From assembly GCF_019351435.1 (NCBI RefSeq), contig NZ_JAHWYN010000008.1, forward strand, positions 109,529 to 173,528: a stretch of DNA of 64,000 nucleotides. Direction: 5' to 3'. Shown one piece after another: positions 9,836 to 21,500 of the stretch. The stretch is from Flavobacterium taihuense. GTDB lineage: Bacteria; Bacteroidota; Bacteroidia; Flavobacteriales; Flavobacteriaceae. The notes beneath the pieces were generated by a model that had not been told where the DNA came from, did not search any database, and saw nothing but the letters and a program-made list of their open reading frames with translations. Position numbers and translations under genes: made by a program. The number at the start of each line of letters is the position of its first letter. The first letter of the stretch is position 1.

Positions 9836-9863
9836 TCCCGTCTCATTTTATAACGAGACGGGA
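9836..9863. terminator. Bidirectional terminator between DoxX-like gene and lpd
   Basis: Inverted repeat TCCCGTCTC (9836-9844) / GAGACGGGA (9855-9863) with T-runs on both sides, so it can end the plus-strand DoxX-like transcript and the minus-strand lpd transcript. Confidence 0.9.
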
Positions 9864-9886
9864 CTTTTTATTTTTAATAGTTTAAA

Positions 9887-11290
9887 CTATACGTGTAAAG
9901 CTCTATTATCTGTTGCTGCTAATGCTGCTTCTTTTATCGCTTCCGCAAATGTTGGATGTGCATGTGACATTCTTGAAATATCTTCGGCAGAAGCCTTGAA
10001 TTCCATTGCAGTAACTGCTTCAGCAATCAAATCTGCAGTTCTAGCACCAATCATATGTACTCCTAGAACTTCATCTGTTTTGGCATCAGCAAGGATTTTT
10101 ACAAATCCATCCAAATCTCCACTTGCTCTGGCACGACCTAATGCTTTGAACGGAAAACTTCCCACTTTATATTCTGCACCAGCTGCTTTCAATTGCTCCT
10201 CTGTTTGTCCAACAGCAGCAACCTCAGGCCAAGTATAAACCACACCAGGAATCAAATTATAATCAATATGCGGTTTTTGACCAGCTATGATTTCAGCCAC
10301 CATAGTTCCTTCTTCTTCCGCTTTGTGAGCCAACATAGCCCCACGAACCACATCACCAATAGCATAGATATTAGGAACTGATGTTTGTAAATGATCGTTT
10401 ACTTCCACTTGCCCTCTATCCGATATTTTAACACCTGCTTTATCTGCATGCAATCCATCTGTATATGGACGACGACCTACTGACACTAAAGAGTAATCAC
10501 CCTCTAAAGTAATCGTTTCACCTTTGGCATTTTCAGCTTGAACAATTACCGTATCACCATTTCTTTCTACCGATTTCACTTTATGCGAAACGTAGAACTT
10601 CATTCCTTGTTTTTTCAAGACTTTGGTCAATTCTTTAGACAAAGCCCCATCCATTCCTGGAATAATTCTGTCCATGAATTCCACAACCGAAACCTGCGCC
10701 CCTAATCGTAAATACACTTGACCTAACTCAATACCAATAACACCACCACCTATAATCACAAGGTGTTTAGGCACTTCTTTGAGAGCCAAAGCTTCTGTTG
10801 AAGTGATTATTCTTTCTTTATCAATTTTGATAAAAGGCAAAGAAGAAGGTTTTGAACCTGTAGCAATAATGATATTCTTAGCTTCAATCGTTTCTGATGT
10901 TCCATCGGCTTTTGCAATCGCAACATGAGTAGCATCCACAAAAGATCCTAAACCATTAAAAACAGTCACTTTATTTTTATCCATCAAGAAATTAATACCT
11001 CCCGATGTCTGATCCACTACACTCTGTTTGCGAGCAATCATTTTCTCCAGATTCACTTTTACTTCACCCGAAACTTCAATTCCGTGATCCGCAAAATGCT
11101 TGATTTCTGCATAATGATGAGAAGATGACAACAATGCTTTTGATGGAATACATCCTACATTTAAGCAAGTTCCCCCAAGAGTGGAGTATTTTTCTATAAT
11201 GGCAGTTTTGAAACCCAATTGTGCACAACGAATAGCTGAAACATATCCGCCTGGCCCAGAACCTATAATGACTACGTCAAATGAACTCAT
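9887..11290 (-). CDS. lpdA: Dihydrolipoyl dehydrogenase
   Basis: 467 residues. An N-terminal FAD-binding motif GSGPGGYVSAI is followed by the redox disulfide GGTCLNVGCIPSK (Cys42, Cys47), a second Rossmann motif IIGGGVIGIELG for NAD, the FAD-contacting segment YAIGDVVRGAMLAHKA, and the C-terminal HAHPTFAEAI carrying the active-site His and Glu. It is the E3 subunit of pyruvate/2-oxoglutarate dehydrogenase complexes and the glycine cleavage system, reoxidising dihydrolipoyl groups with NAD. It is a single gene with its own terminator. Every catalytic motif is intact. Confidence 0.96.
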   Translation of the reverse strand: MSSFDVVIIGSGPGGYVSAIRCAQLGFKTAIIEKYSTLGGTCLNVGCIPSKALLSSSHHYAEIKHFADHGIEVSGEVKVNLEKMIARKQSVVDQTSGGINFLMDKNKVTVFNGLGSFVDATHVAIAKADGTSETIEAKNIIIATGSKPSSLPFIKIDKERIITSTEALALKEVPKHLVIIGGGVIGIELGQVYLRLGAQVSVVEFMDRIIPGMDGALSKELTKVLKKQGMKFYVSHKVKSVERNGDTVIVQAENAKGETITLEGDYSLVSVGRRPYTDGLHADKAGVKISDRGQVEVNDHLQTSVPNIYAIGDVVRGAMLAHKAEEEGTMVAEIIAGQKPHIDYNLIPGVVYTWPEVAAVGQTEEQLKAAGAEYKVGSFPFKALGRARASGDLDGFVKILADAKTDEVLGVHMIGARTADLIAEAVTAMEFKASAEDISRMSHAHPTFAEAIKEAALAATDNRALHV

Positions 11291-11741
11291 AGTATCTAAT
11301 TTTTATTTTTAGTGATGCAAAATTAAGGAATAAAGTTTTGTTTAAAGTTTAATTTTCGAGGTTTTTTGTTCGGATTATAACGATTTCATCAAGAATTATA
11401 GCCAAACCTTTTAAATAAAACAACAAATCACAATTTAGATTAAAAAGCAATCAGTAATTCTAAAAAGTATCTCTAAAACTTTAAAACAATTTTCCAAACC
11501 AAATTATTTTTAGTTCTAAATAACAAACACCCTCACAACAAAAAACACAACAGATTAAATTACAACTAATTAAATAAAAAAAAAAAAAACACAAATAGTT
11601 TCTTTCTTTTTGTTAAATAAGAAAAAGTTACAAACACTACAACGAAATAGTAACCTTACAAAAACAAAACCTGTAATTTTAATGTTAATTAAATATACAT
11701 TTAACAAAAAATTACAATATAAATGAGAAAATAATTAAGTC
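11291..11741. other. Divergent intergenic region, 451 bp
   Basis: Between divergent lpd and GH57 genes. AT-rich, with a 14-base A homopolymer (11576-11589). The lpd promoter motif is at 11318-11325. No gene seen. Confidence 0.5.
11318..11325 (-). promoter_or_regulatory. Candidate -7 element for lpd
   Basis: Minus-strand TAATTTTG, a TAnnTTTG match 27 bases upstream of the lpd start. Confidence 0.45.
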
Positions 11742-14700
11742 ATGAAAAAAAACCTACTATTATTTTATGCCCTATTAATTCCTTTTGTTTTTTTAAAAGC
11801 ACAAGTAAATACCTCCTATTTATGGCACCTGCATCAGCCAACTTATTGGGGAGATGTTAGTAAAAAAAATCCAAATCGGTATCAGATCGTAAAAGAATCC
11901 CAAGATCTAAAAGTTTCTGGTGCCAATAACGACAAAAACGGACTTGCTCACCCTACAAACAACCTGGAAGAAATTTTTGGTATTGGCGATCGGGTAGCCG
12001 CTTATCAATTTGCCCCAAAAAATGCTATTAATTCCATCCGGGATTTACCCAAAGCAGGAGCACAAATCACCTACGGAGGGTCATTGATGGAAAACATTAA
12101 TGAACTGGCACAAGCCAATCAATGGGGATACTCAAATTCTTGGGCACAAAACATTAAAGATGCTAAAGCATGGAAAACTTCTGGTGGTTTCGCACGCATG
12201 GAAGTGGTTTCCTTTACAATGCATCATGCACTTTCTCCATTATTAAGTGATGAAGCCCTAAAAAAAGAAATAAAAGCACATCAATATTACTCGGCACAGT
12301 TATTTGGATCTCACGATTCAAAAGGATATTGGCCAGCTGAATGCGCTTTCTCTGAAAGAATTATAAAAACATTAACCGAATGTGGTATTGAATGGTCGGT
12401 GATAGCCAACAGTCATTTATCCAGAACTTTATCTGACTATCCTGTGAAATATGGTTCTGGCGGAACTATGTGTGATCTTCCTAACAAAGCAGATCAGGTA
12501 GACACAAAAGGAAATACCTGGTTTTCTGCTCAAAAAGATGCCCGTGGCGGTCAGTTTGCGATTCCCTATTCTTATCTTCCTTATAAGGCAAAATATGTAG
12601 ATCCAGAAACCGCGAAGGAATACAAAATCACAGTAGTTCCTATGGCAGATTACGAAAGTTATGAAGATGGATATGCAGCGATTGGTACTTCTTTAATAGA
12701 TCCAATTGTAGCCAAAGCTTCAACATCTCCAAGACGCCCATTAGTTTTATTTGCCCACGATGGAGATAATGCCTGGGGAGGTGGCTCTTCCTATTACAAC
12801 GAATCAGTTACAGGATTTTCGCATGCATCGGCAGCTAATGGAAATATCCCAACGACAATACCGCAGTATTTACAAGACAATCCTGTTCCAGAATCAGAAG
12901 TAGTCCATGTGGAAGATGGTGCTTGGGTAAATGCAGATGGCGATTTTGGACACCCACAATTTACAAACTGGTTATGGCCATTCTTTGATCCGGTTTCAAA
13001 AAAATTCAATCCAAATGGCTGGACCGAAGACATGATGAACCAAGCCATAACTACTGCAGGTGAAAACCATGCTATCATGGCAGAGCAACTAGAAGGAAAC
13101 AACCTTAGAATGAGCGAAATTGTAAATCCAACTGCTGCTATAAGTCCAGCTGAAAAAGCATGGCACTTTTTGATGGCTGGCTATGACAGTGGAAATGCTT
13201 ATTACGGTCTGGCCGAAGACTTAGAAATAAAAACAACGCTTGCCGTTAACCGATGTGTGCAATTTGCAAAACCAACCCTTGACGCCCACCCTGGTGTTGA
13301 TTCAACAAAACCTTCAGTATTTATTCCGCAACGTTGGCCTTATAATCCAGGTGAAAAAGGATATGGAGCGCCTTATGCCTACAAGGATTTCTTGAATTCA
13401 GCCGACTTTACTGTTTATACTTTTGCTTATGATGTGAGTGGCATTCAAAAGTCAGAATTAAAATACAGAATTGATATGGATGGTAAAAACACTGTTAGTT
13501 CAAATCAAAACGAAATTTACGCAGGTGGTAGCGAAGTTGGAGCATGGATATCATTGCCAATGACCGAAAGAGTTTTTCCAAAAGGAAATTTCACCAATAG
13601 CACACAAGCCGATTTATACATGTTGCCAGACGTAATTGCCAGTCAATATTCTGCTGAAATTGCAGGAATATCAGAAAAATTATTAGATTATTATGTTGAA
13701 GTGACTGATAAAAAAGGAAACATAACTAAATCAAAAATTCAACATGTATGGGTTGGAAAAAATCTGGATGTAGCTCCAAAAGTTGCTTTTACTCCTGACA
13801 CTACTAACTCGCCAACAGCTTTTGATATAACTATTACGGCTACAGACAGCACGGATCCAAAACCAAAATTGTATTACACAACAGATGGCTCTACTCCTAC
13901 TCTTACATCGTCATTTGCTGAATCTACAAAAACAATTACCATCGCTCAAACTACAACAGTTAAAGCTTTTGCTGTAGATAATGAAGGAAACCAATCTGAA
14001 ATTATCACAAAAACATACACGATTGGAGCAATCCCAGAATTCACAGTTTATTTTAAAAAACCGTCCAATTGGAATGCTGCCGTAAAAATATACTACTGGT
14101 TACCAACTGGTACTGCTCCAGCGGTAACTTACCCAGGAGTGGCAATGACAAAGGATTGCGGAGATTGGTATAAATACACTTTCCCATCAACTGTAACTGC
14201 ATCAAATTTATTATTCAATGATGGAACATTAAAAACAGCAGACTTAACAGCAACTGCGGGAATTAAATATTATGATTCCGCTTGGCTGTCTGCCGAACCA
14301 ACCAACAGATGTCCCGTTATTGCGCCAGATTTCACCAACTCACAAGCAGGAGGAACTTTTACAACAGGAACAACCGTAAATATTGTTTTGACCGCTAATG
14401 AAACAACTTCGACTATTTATTACACATTAGACGGAACCACACCAACAACGGCTTCTCCGTCTGCAATTGGAAGTAAAACATTCTCTTTAACAAGCACAAC
14501 AACTCTTAAGGCATTTGTCAAAAATGTGGCCGGTATTAGTTCTGCTATTAAAACAGAAACTTATACGTTTAACGCTCCAACGACATTCACAGTTTATTTT
14601 AAAAAACCGTCCAATTGGAATGCTGCCGTAAAAATATACTACTGGTTACCAACTGGTACTGCTCCAGCGGTAACTTACCCAGGAGTGGCAATGACAAAGG

Positions 14701-15671
14701 ATTGCGGAGATTGGTATAAATACACTTTCCCATCAACTGTAACTGCATCAAATTTATTATTCAATGATGGAACTCTAAAAACAGCAGACTTAACAGCAAC
14801 TGCGGGAATTAAATATTATGATTCCGCTTGGCTGTCTGCCGAACCAACCAACAGATGTCCCGTTATTGCGCCAGATTTCACCAACTCACAAGCAGGAGGA
14901 ACTTTTACAACAGGAACAACCGTAAATATTGTTTTGACCGCTAATGAAACAACTTCGACTATTTATTACACATTAGACGGAACAACACCCACAATGGCTT
15001 CTCCGTCTGCAATTGGAAGTAAATCATTCGCGTTAACAAGCACAAAGACCGTTAAGGCTTTTGTCAAAAATGTAGCCGGAATAAGTTCTGCCGTTAAAAC
15101 TGAAACTTATACTTTTAGTGCAGCAACCACTCTTACTGTTTACTTTAAACCACCAACAAGCTGGACATCTGCCCCTAAATTGCATTATTGGAATGCTGTT
15201 CCTTCAGGAAGTGTCGCTAACACAACTTGGCCTGGGGTAACGATGATTGCTCACACAAACGGTTTTTATAAATACACTATTACAGGTCCTACATCTGTAA
15301 ATATAATTTTCAATAATGGCTCAAGTGGTTCCGCAAATCAAACACCCGATTTACTAAACAAAACAAATGGCTACTCTTATACTTGGGGTGTAACTACCGC
15401 TAAAGAGGAGAATAATTTGGGATTAACAACCCAAAAACAAGAAACTTATCTTATCCGTTTATATCCAAATCCGGTAAATGAGACATTGCAAATCAGTTCA
15501 ACGAGTCCAATAAATAATTACACTATCATTTCTGCACAGGGAAGTATTGTTCAAGAAGGAAAGCTAAACGTAAACACCATTGATGTAAGTCGTTTAAGCG
15601 TTGGACTTTATTTTATTGTCATCCGATTAGAAAACGGAGAAGAAACCATGCAAAAAATCATTAAAAAATAA
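11742..15671 (+). CDS. Secreted GH57-family alpha-glucan enzyme with CBMs and T9SS sorting domain
   Basis: 1309 residues. A signal peptide (1-20) is followed by SYLWHLHQPTYW, the GH57 opening motif. GYWPAECAFSE puts the probable nucleophile at Glu200, and LFAHDGDNAWGG near residue 339 matches the acid/base region. GH57 enzymes act on alpha-glucans (amylase, branching or glucanotransferase activity). After about residue 680 come chitobiase-C-like modules (YYTTDGSTPT) and starch-binding-type modules (FTVYFKKPSNWNAAVKIYYW); one CBM plus chitobiase-like unit is duplicated almost exactly. The end, LYPNPVNETLQI...KIIKK, is a type A T9SS sorting domain, so the protein is exported across the outer membrane. 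The exact activity is not settled by sequence. Confidence 0.9.
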   Translation: MKKNLLLFYALLIPFVFLKAQVNTSYLWHLHQPTYWGDVSKKNPNRYQIVKESQDLKVSGANNDKNGLAHPTNNLEEIFGIGDRVAAYQFAPKNAINSIRDLPKAGAQITYGGSLMENINELAQANQWGYSNSWAQNIKDAKAWKTSGGFARMEVVSFTMHHALSPLLSDEALKKEIKAHQYYSAQLFGSHDSKGYWPAECAFSERIIKTLTECGIEWSVIANSHLSRTLSDYPVKYGSGGTMCDLPNKADQVDTKGNTWFSAQKDARGGQFAIPYSYLPYKAKYVDPETAKEYKITVVPMADYESYEDGYAAIGTSLIDPIVAKASTSPRRPLVLFAHDGDNAWGGGSSYYNESVTGFSHASAANGNIPTTIPQYLQDNPVPESEVVHVEDGAWVNADGDFGHPQFTNWLWPFFDPVSKKFNPNGWTEDMMNQAITTAGENHAIMAEQLEGNNLRMSEIVNPTAAISPAEKAWHFLMAGYDSGNAYYGLAEDLEIKTTLAVNRCVQFAKPTLDAHPGVDSTKPSVFIPQRWPYNPGEKGYGAPYAYKDFLNSADFTVYTFAYDVSGIQKSELKYRIDMDGKNTVSSNQNEIYAGGSEVGAWISLPMTERVFPKGNFTNSTQADLYMLPDVIASQYSAEIAGISEKLLDYYVEVTDKKGNITKSKIQHVWVGKNLDVAPKVAFTPDTTNSPTAFDITITATDSTDPKPKLYYTTDGSTPTLTSSFAESTKTITIAQTTTVKAFAVDNEGNQSEIITKTYTIGAIPEFTVYFKKPSNWNAAVKIYYWLPTGTAPAVTYPGVAMTKDCGDWYKYTFPSTVTASNLLFNDGTLKTADLTATAGIKYYDSAWLSAEPTNRCPVIAPDFTNSQAGGTFTTGTTVNIVLTANETTSTIYYTLDGTTPTTASPSAIGSKTFSLTSTTTLKAFVKNVAGISSAIKTETYTFNAPTTFTVYFKKPSNWNAAVKIYYWLPTGTAPAVTYPGVAMTKDCGDWYKYTFPSTVTASNLLFNDGTLKTADLTATAGIKYYDSAWLSAEPTNRCPVIAPDFTNSQAGGTFTTGTTVNIVLTANETTSTIYYTLDGTTPTMASPSAIGSKSFALTSTKTVKAFVKNVAGISSAVKTETYTFSAATTLTVYFKPPTSWTSAPKLHYWNAVPSGSVANTTWPGVTMIAHTNGFYKYTITGPTSVNIIFNNGSSGSANQTPDLLNKTNGYSYTWGVTTAKEENNLGLTTQKQETYLIRLYPNPVNETLQISSTSPINNYTIISAQGSIVQEGKLNVNTIDVSRLSVGLYFIVIRLENGEETMQKIIKK
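14040..15130 (+). repeat. 546-bp direct duplication inside the GH57 gene
   Basis: The sequence starting TTCACAGTTTATTTTAAAAA at 14040 begins again at 14586, a 546-bp (182-codon) period. The two copies are nearly base-identical for most of their length and diverge at the 3' end. A third, diverged CBM starts near 15130. Confidence 0.9.
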
Positions 15672-15708
15672 GTTCCTACCTTTTATTTCAAAGGATCTTT
15701 AAAATAAA

Positions 15709-15741
15709 AAAGCCGTTCTGAGATTGTTTCAGAACGGCTTT
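15709..15741. terminator. Bidirectional terminator between GH57 gene and permease
   Basis: Perfect 13-bp inverted repeat AAAGCCGTTCTGA / TCAGAACGGCTTT, with A/T runs on both flanks, between convergent genes. Confidence 0.92.
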
Positions 15742-15759
15742 TATGTTTTAACAACTTTA

Positions 15760-17691
15760 CTAAACTTCTTGATTATTCAGCTTACTGTTTTTACGGCTAA
15801 AGCCAAAGTAAATAACCAATCCGAAAAGCAACCAAATTCCGAAATAAATCCAGTTCCAAACACTTAACTCCGCCATCATATACAAACAACAAATTAAACC
15901 CAAAAGCGGAATCAAAGATAGATTTTCTTTATGAGACCAAAATACAAGTCCAACGATGACAATCAAGAAAATCCACATTGGAATCTTGTGTTTGAACAAA
16001 TCAAAACCGCTTTCATATTTTATAGAATCAGAAATAGGCAATCCCGCTACAACCGACTCATATTTAGCGTCATCTTCCTGATATTGGCTCAATAAATGCT
16101 CCACATCCAGTTTTTCGGTTGCATTTGTTTTTCCTTCAATGCTTACCAAATAATCATACACTTTTTGTGTTTCTTCTTTATTTAATGAAGTAATAATAGA
16201 TTCCGAATTATTCGTTTTGGTTTCATTCATAATAAAACCCATTGTCGCTTTTTTGTTGTAACCAAAAGAGAAAATCAAAGCAATAACGATTAAGGCAGGA
16301 AAAATATATTTGGAATTGATATACGGTGTTTTAAATTTTCCTCTTGGAATATCAGTTCTATTTTGCAAAGCAAGAACACCTGCACAAACCAAAACAAAGG
16401 CAAACAAAGTACCAATACTGCATAAATCCGTAACCATGGTCAAATTCATAAACAAAGCAGGAACAGCAACAACAAAACCTACTACGATAGTTGCAAAAGA
16501 AGGTGTTTTAAACTTTGGATGCACCGTTGCAAATTTCTTTGGTAATAATCCATCACGACTCATACTCATCCAGATACGCGGTTGTCCCATTTGAAAAACC
16601 AACAATACGCTTGCCATCGCCACAACAGCACTTACAGCAATAATTCCTGACATCCATTTCAAATGCAATTCATCAAACACAAAAGCCAATGGATCACCTA
16701 CATTCAATGTGCTGTAACTCACCATTCCGGTAAGTACTAATGCAATAGCAATGTATAAAATAGTACAAATAACAATAGCCCACATCATTCCGCGAGGTAA
16801 ATCACGCTGTGGATCTTTACATTCCTCAGCAGTTGTCGAAATAGCATCAAAACCAATATAAGCAAAGAACACGGCCGACACACCTTTCAAGACTCCAGAA
16901 ACTCCATTTGGTGCAAAAGGATGCCAATTTGTTGTATCTACATAAAATATCCCAACAGCAATAACCAAAAGGACGATGCACAATTTTACAACAACCATTA
17001 TATTACTAGCATTACGGGATTCTTTCATACCACGATAAATTAATGCGGTAATCAAGATAATAATTAACAATGCTGGTAAGTCCGCTACTAAATGAAAAGA
17101 ACCAATCATAGGCGACGTTGTCCAAGCCATATAAGCGTTTTGTAAACCCGAACTTAAATTTTCAAAAGTCTTCCCTCCTTCCATCAAGGCCGTTGCATCT
17201 TTAAAACCATTAGAAGCTGTTAAATAATCCATTTGAACCCATTGTGGTAAATCGATCCCCCCGCTGGAGAGCAATCCCGTAAAGTAATCGCTCCAAGATA
17301 TGGCAACCGTTATATTTCCAACCGAGTATTCCATAATCAATGCCCAACCAATTATCCAAGCGATGATTTCTCCAAAAGCGACATACGAATAGGTATAGGC
17401 GCTCCCGGAGACTGGAACCATCGAAGCGAATTCTGCATAAGCAAAGGCGGCAAAACTGCAGGCAATTGCGGTGAACAAAAATAGGAAAATTACGGCAGGA
17501 CCTCCATCAAAACTAGCTTTCCCGATAGTACTAAAAATACCGGCCCCAACAATTGCGGCAATTCCAAAAGCAGTTAAATCTTTAGCTGTTAAATGCTTGC
17601 CTAGGGCTTCATGCCCATCCAAATTATTTTTTTCGACCTGTTTTAAGATATCCTGAACTGTTTTTTTTCTAAAAAGCCCTTTTAATGCCAT
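15760..17691 (-). CDS. APC-family amino acid permease
   Basis: 643 residues with about 14 hydrophobic helices. TAFGIAAIVGAGIFSTIG near residue 42 is the first-helix substrate-binding motif of APC transporters. SAVFFAYIGFDAISTTAEECKDPQRDLPRG is the hallmark of cationic amino acid (CAT) type members. A hydrophilic insertion of about 90 residues (around 490-580: MNETKTNNSESI...DSIKYESG) interrupts the C-terminal helices and is unusual for the family. It is likely a proton-coupled importer of amino acids, substrate unknown. It has its own promoter motif (17773-17780) and shares a bidirectional terminator with the GH57 gene. Confidence 0.88.
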   Translation of the reverse strand: MALKGLFRKKTVQDILKQVEKNNLDGHEALGKHLTAKDLTAFGIAAIVGAGIFSTIGKASFDGGPAVIFLFLFTAIACSFAAFAYAEFASMVPVSGSAYTYSYVAFGEIIAWIIGWALIMEYSVGNITVAISWSDYFTGLLSSGGIDLPQWVQMDYLTASNGFKDATALMEGGKTFENLSSGLQNAYMAWTTSPMIGSFHLVADLPALLIIILITALIYRGMKESRNASNIMVVVKLCIVLLVIAVGIFYVDTTNWHPFAPNGVSGVLKGVSAVFFAYIGFDAISTTAEECKDPQRDLPRGMMWAIVICTILYIAIALVLTGMVSYSTLNVGDPLAFVFDELHLKWMSGIIAVSAVVAMASVLLVFQMGQPRIWMSMSRDGLLPKKFATVHPKFKTPSFATIVVGFVVAVPALFMNLTMVTDLCSIGTLFAFVLVCAGVLALQNRTDIPRGKFKTPYINSKYIFPALIVIALIFSFGYNKKATMGFIMNETKTNNSESIITSLNKEETQKVYDYLVSIEGKTNATEKLDVEHLLSQYQEDDAKYESVVAGLPISDSIKYESGFDLFKHKIPMWIFLIVIVGLVFWSHKENLSLIPLLGLICCLYMMAELSVWNWIYFGIWLLFGLVIYFGFSRKNSKLNNQEV

Positions 17692-18529
17692 ATTGTAAAT
17701 TTTATCGTTAAAAACTAATTAATTGTATATTTTGCAATAATTTTTAAATAAAAAAGAAAAATTATTAAAGTCCAAATATATAAAACAAATTTAATCTTTG
17801 AAGTCCAGATTATGATTTTTTATAATATTGGGATAATAAAAAAATATTTCTCTTTTTAACCTTAAAAAAAGTCAAATATACATTCAAAAAACATAATTAA
17901 ACAAAATATAATTCATTTTTTATTTAAAAAAGTTTAAAATGAAAAAATTGTAAATTGAAACTTAATAAATATTAATAAAAAGCATCAATTATTACCGTAA
18001 ATACCAAAAAACAAATTAAAATTAATTATTACCTATGCTCAATCCTACATAGATTTTTTTTTTCATATACCTTTTTTTAAAATTAGCTTATTATAAATTC
18101 TGAGTTTAATAACATTTCAACAACTTGAAAATCAACAATTAACATTTATAAAAAACAATTTTCAAATATTCCTTGTCAGTTCAAATATAAAATGAACAAT
18201 ATAAATATATAGATTGACTGCGTGAAACGAAAAACATAAATCAAACTCTTACCAAATGCAATTCATACAATATTTCCATGCAATAAAAAACAATAAAGCC
18301 CAACGAATAATCCCAAATAAGCAGGTTTATCTATTTGAAATCATTTTTACATTTTGATAGAATGAAAACCATATTTTTACTACTTTTAGCGAGTTATCTT
18401 AAAAAAAAATTAAATAAATTATATCAAACACAAATAATTATTTGACTTTAAAGACTAAATGAAACAGTTACAATTATGAAATAAACCAAATCACACTGGC
18501 TCCATTAAAAAATTGCAAAACAAAAAACA
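17692..18529. other. Divergent intergenic region, 838 bp, no gene seen
   Basis: Extremely AT-rich spacer between the permease and the histidine kinase. The permease promoter motif is at 17773-17780. I see no coding frame, RNA gene or clear hairpin in the rest. Confidence 0.6.
17773..17780 (-). promoter_or_regulatory. Candidate -7 element for the permease
   Basis: Minus-strand TATATTTG, exact TAnnTTTG match, 81 bases upstream of the start at 17691. Confidence 0.45.
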
Positions 18530-21500
18530 ATGAGTGACAAATACAACATAATTGAAAACAAAACAGCAAAAGATTATCACATTCCCACTTTTTTAAATTC
18601 GGAACCAATTGCCATTCTAACAATCGCCTCGCTATATGTTTTGTTAGCACAAGTGAGTTTACTGTTTTCAATTGAACTAGGAAAAGTTTCCCCTATATAT
18701 CCTTCCATTGGGCTAGCAATTACATCCGTTATTATTTTGGGCCGTAGAATGCTTTTTGCAATATGGATTGGGTCTTTTACCACCAATATGATTACCCTTA
18801 CTCAAAATTTCAACGGAAATGGATATTCTTTTTTAAAAATTTTTCTGTTGGCCTCTTTAATAGCCTCTGGCACTTGCGTTGCGTCATCATTAGGTGTTTC
18901 ATTAATAAAAAAACACAATAAAGAAGAATATGCTCTAAAAAACGGAAAGAATGTTTTGAGCTTCATTTTTATTGGGGTATTCGTAACTTGCGTTATAAAT
19001 GCCTTGGTGGGGGTATCTTCTTTATTCATGGAAGGATACATAGCTTCACAACAAATAGCATACACCTGGCTTACTTGGTTTTTGGGGGATGCAGTCGGAT
19101 TTATTGTCCTAGCTCCGCTCATCCTTGCTTGGCTTCATAGAAATACAACTAAGTTGAATCTGGTCTATTTCGCAAAATTAGTTGGAATAACAGCTCTTAC
19201 TCTTTTGTTATGTTCGGTCGTCTTTCTGTATTCTAAAGAAAATAAATACCTCATGTTAACCGTATTATTAATAACAGCATATCGATTTGATATGCGATTT
19301 ACAGTTGCCGTCATTCAAATCATTGCTTTTTTTTCGGTAGTTGCCACATCTTATGGGATCGGTCCTTTCATAAGGGTAAACAGTAATGACTCTATTCTTG
19401 TTCTAGATGCGTTCCTGAGCGTTTCGACGGTCGCAACTTTACTATTTGCAGGAGTTATTGCAGAACGAAAGCAAGCTCATGAAATTCTAGAAAAACAAGC
19501 ATCTTCGTTAAAAGAACGTATCAAGGAACTCAAGTGTCTTTATACTGTTTCCGAAATGGTTAAGGAAAAAGGTATTTCCCTCGATAAAATCATAAGAAAG
19601 AGTCTTCCCGTTATAGCCAATGCCTTCCAGTATCCAGAAATCACCACTTGTCGTATTTCTTTAATGGATTCATTGTATAAGATGCCCAATTTCAGGAAAA
19701 CAATGTGGGCACAAGAATGCTATATTTTTGTCAATGAAGAAGCCTTGGGTAAAATTGAAGTGTATTATTTAGAAGAAAAAACATTTGAGTACGATGGGCC
19801 TTTTTTATTGGAAGAAGCTAATCTTTTAAAATCTGTTTCCGATATTCTTGGAAAAAAGATTGAAAGCATCCAAATGATGGAGGAACTTCAAAAAAGCAAG
19901 ATTATCCTGAGCTCTACTATTGAAAGTCCGAACGACATTAGCATTTATTCTTTAGATCTAAACTACCAATATTTAAATTTCAATCGTTTACATCAAACTT
20001 TAATGATGCAGCAGAATGGTGTCAAAATTGAAAAAGGCATGAGTATTCTCGATTGCATTGAGGATAAACAAGAAAAATTAGAATTTAAAAATAAATTTGA
20101 CAGTGTTCTTAAGGGTAAGAATTTAAATATCATTACACACTCCAAAAATGATTTATCATATTGGGAAATAAAATGCAGCCCTATTTCCAGTAAGGCTAAT
20201 GGAATTATTGGGCTCACAGTTTTTTCTCTAAATATTACCGATAGAATGAAAGCAGCAGAGGATCTGAAAAAGAGCGAAGAAAAATACAGATCCGTTTTCG
20301 AGAATGTACAGGATGTATTTTACATTACTGAAATGGACGGAACTTTCATCGAAATAAGCCCATCGATTAAAACGGTAACAGGTTATGAACCAAGTGAATT
20401 GATTAGAGTCAAGGCTCGCGATTTTTACAGTAATATAACTCAAAGAGAATTATTTATTGAAACCTTAATTAAAAATAACAGAATAAAAGGTTTTGAAACC
20501 CAAATCATTCATAAAAATGGAAAAACAATAGATGTTTCAGTCGATGCAACACTAATTTTTGGCGCAGAAGGAAAACCTATCCGCGTAGAATCAGTACTTA
20601 GAGATATTACTGAACGAAAAGAATCAGAAGAAGCCCTAAAAAAGAGTGAAGAAAAATACCGTACTATTTTTGAAAATGTACAAGATGTCTTTTTTCAAAC
20701 TTCGATCGCTAATAATCTAGTCCAAGAGGTAAGTCCTTCCTGCGAAACGCTATCTGGCTACACTAGAGAAGAAGTCATTGGATCGCCAGTAATTGTGTTT
20801 TTTAATAAACCTCAAGAGAGAGAAAGATACATTAAAATATTACAGCAAAAAGTACAAGTCAGGGATTACGAATTGGAACTTAAAACAAAAAAAGGCGAAT
20901 TACGACATGTTTCGGTTAGTTCGAAATTAATTTACGACACAAATGGTAAACCAAGTCATATCGATGGGGTAATGAGAGATATAACCCAAAGAAAGATAAT
21001 CGAAATTAAAATTGCGAACCAAAACACCAAATTACAGGTTCAAAATAAAGAATTGGAACAATTTGCTTATGTGACATCACATGATTTACAGGAACCACTT
21101 ATTACATTAAAATGCTTTACGGATCTTATTCAAGAAGAATATAAAGACACACTTGACGATCAAGGAAAAGAATATCTCAATTTCATATTTCAATCATCAA
21201 CTCGAATGCAGGAGTTGGTAAGGGGCTTACTGGAATATTCCAGAATTGGCAGAGAAAGCAATATGCCAAAAGTAGATTGCAACCGTATAATAAAAGACAT
21301 CATTGCAGATTTAAGCATCACGATTGATAAAAACAACGTCAAAATATCAATTACTAATATGCCATATATTAATGGATATCCAATCGAAATCCGCTTACTT
21401 TTCCAAAATTTGATAAGTAATGCAATAAAATTCAGAAAAAAAGAGGTATTCGCTGAAATTACAATTAGCGCAAGCGAACAAGAAAATGATTGGATTTTTA

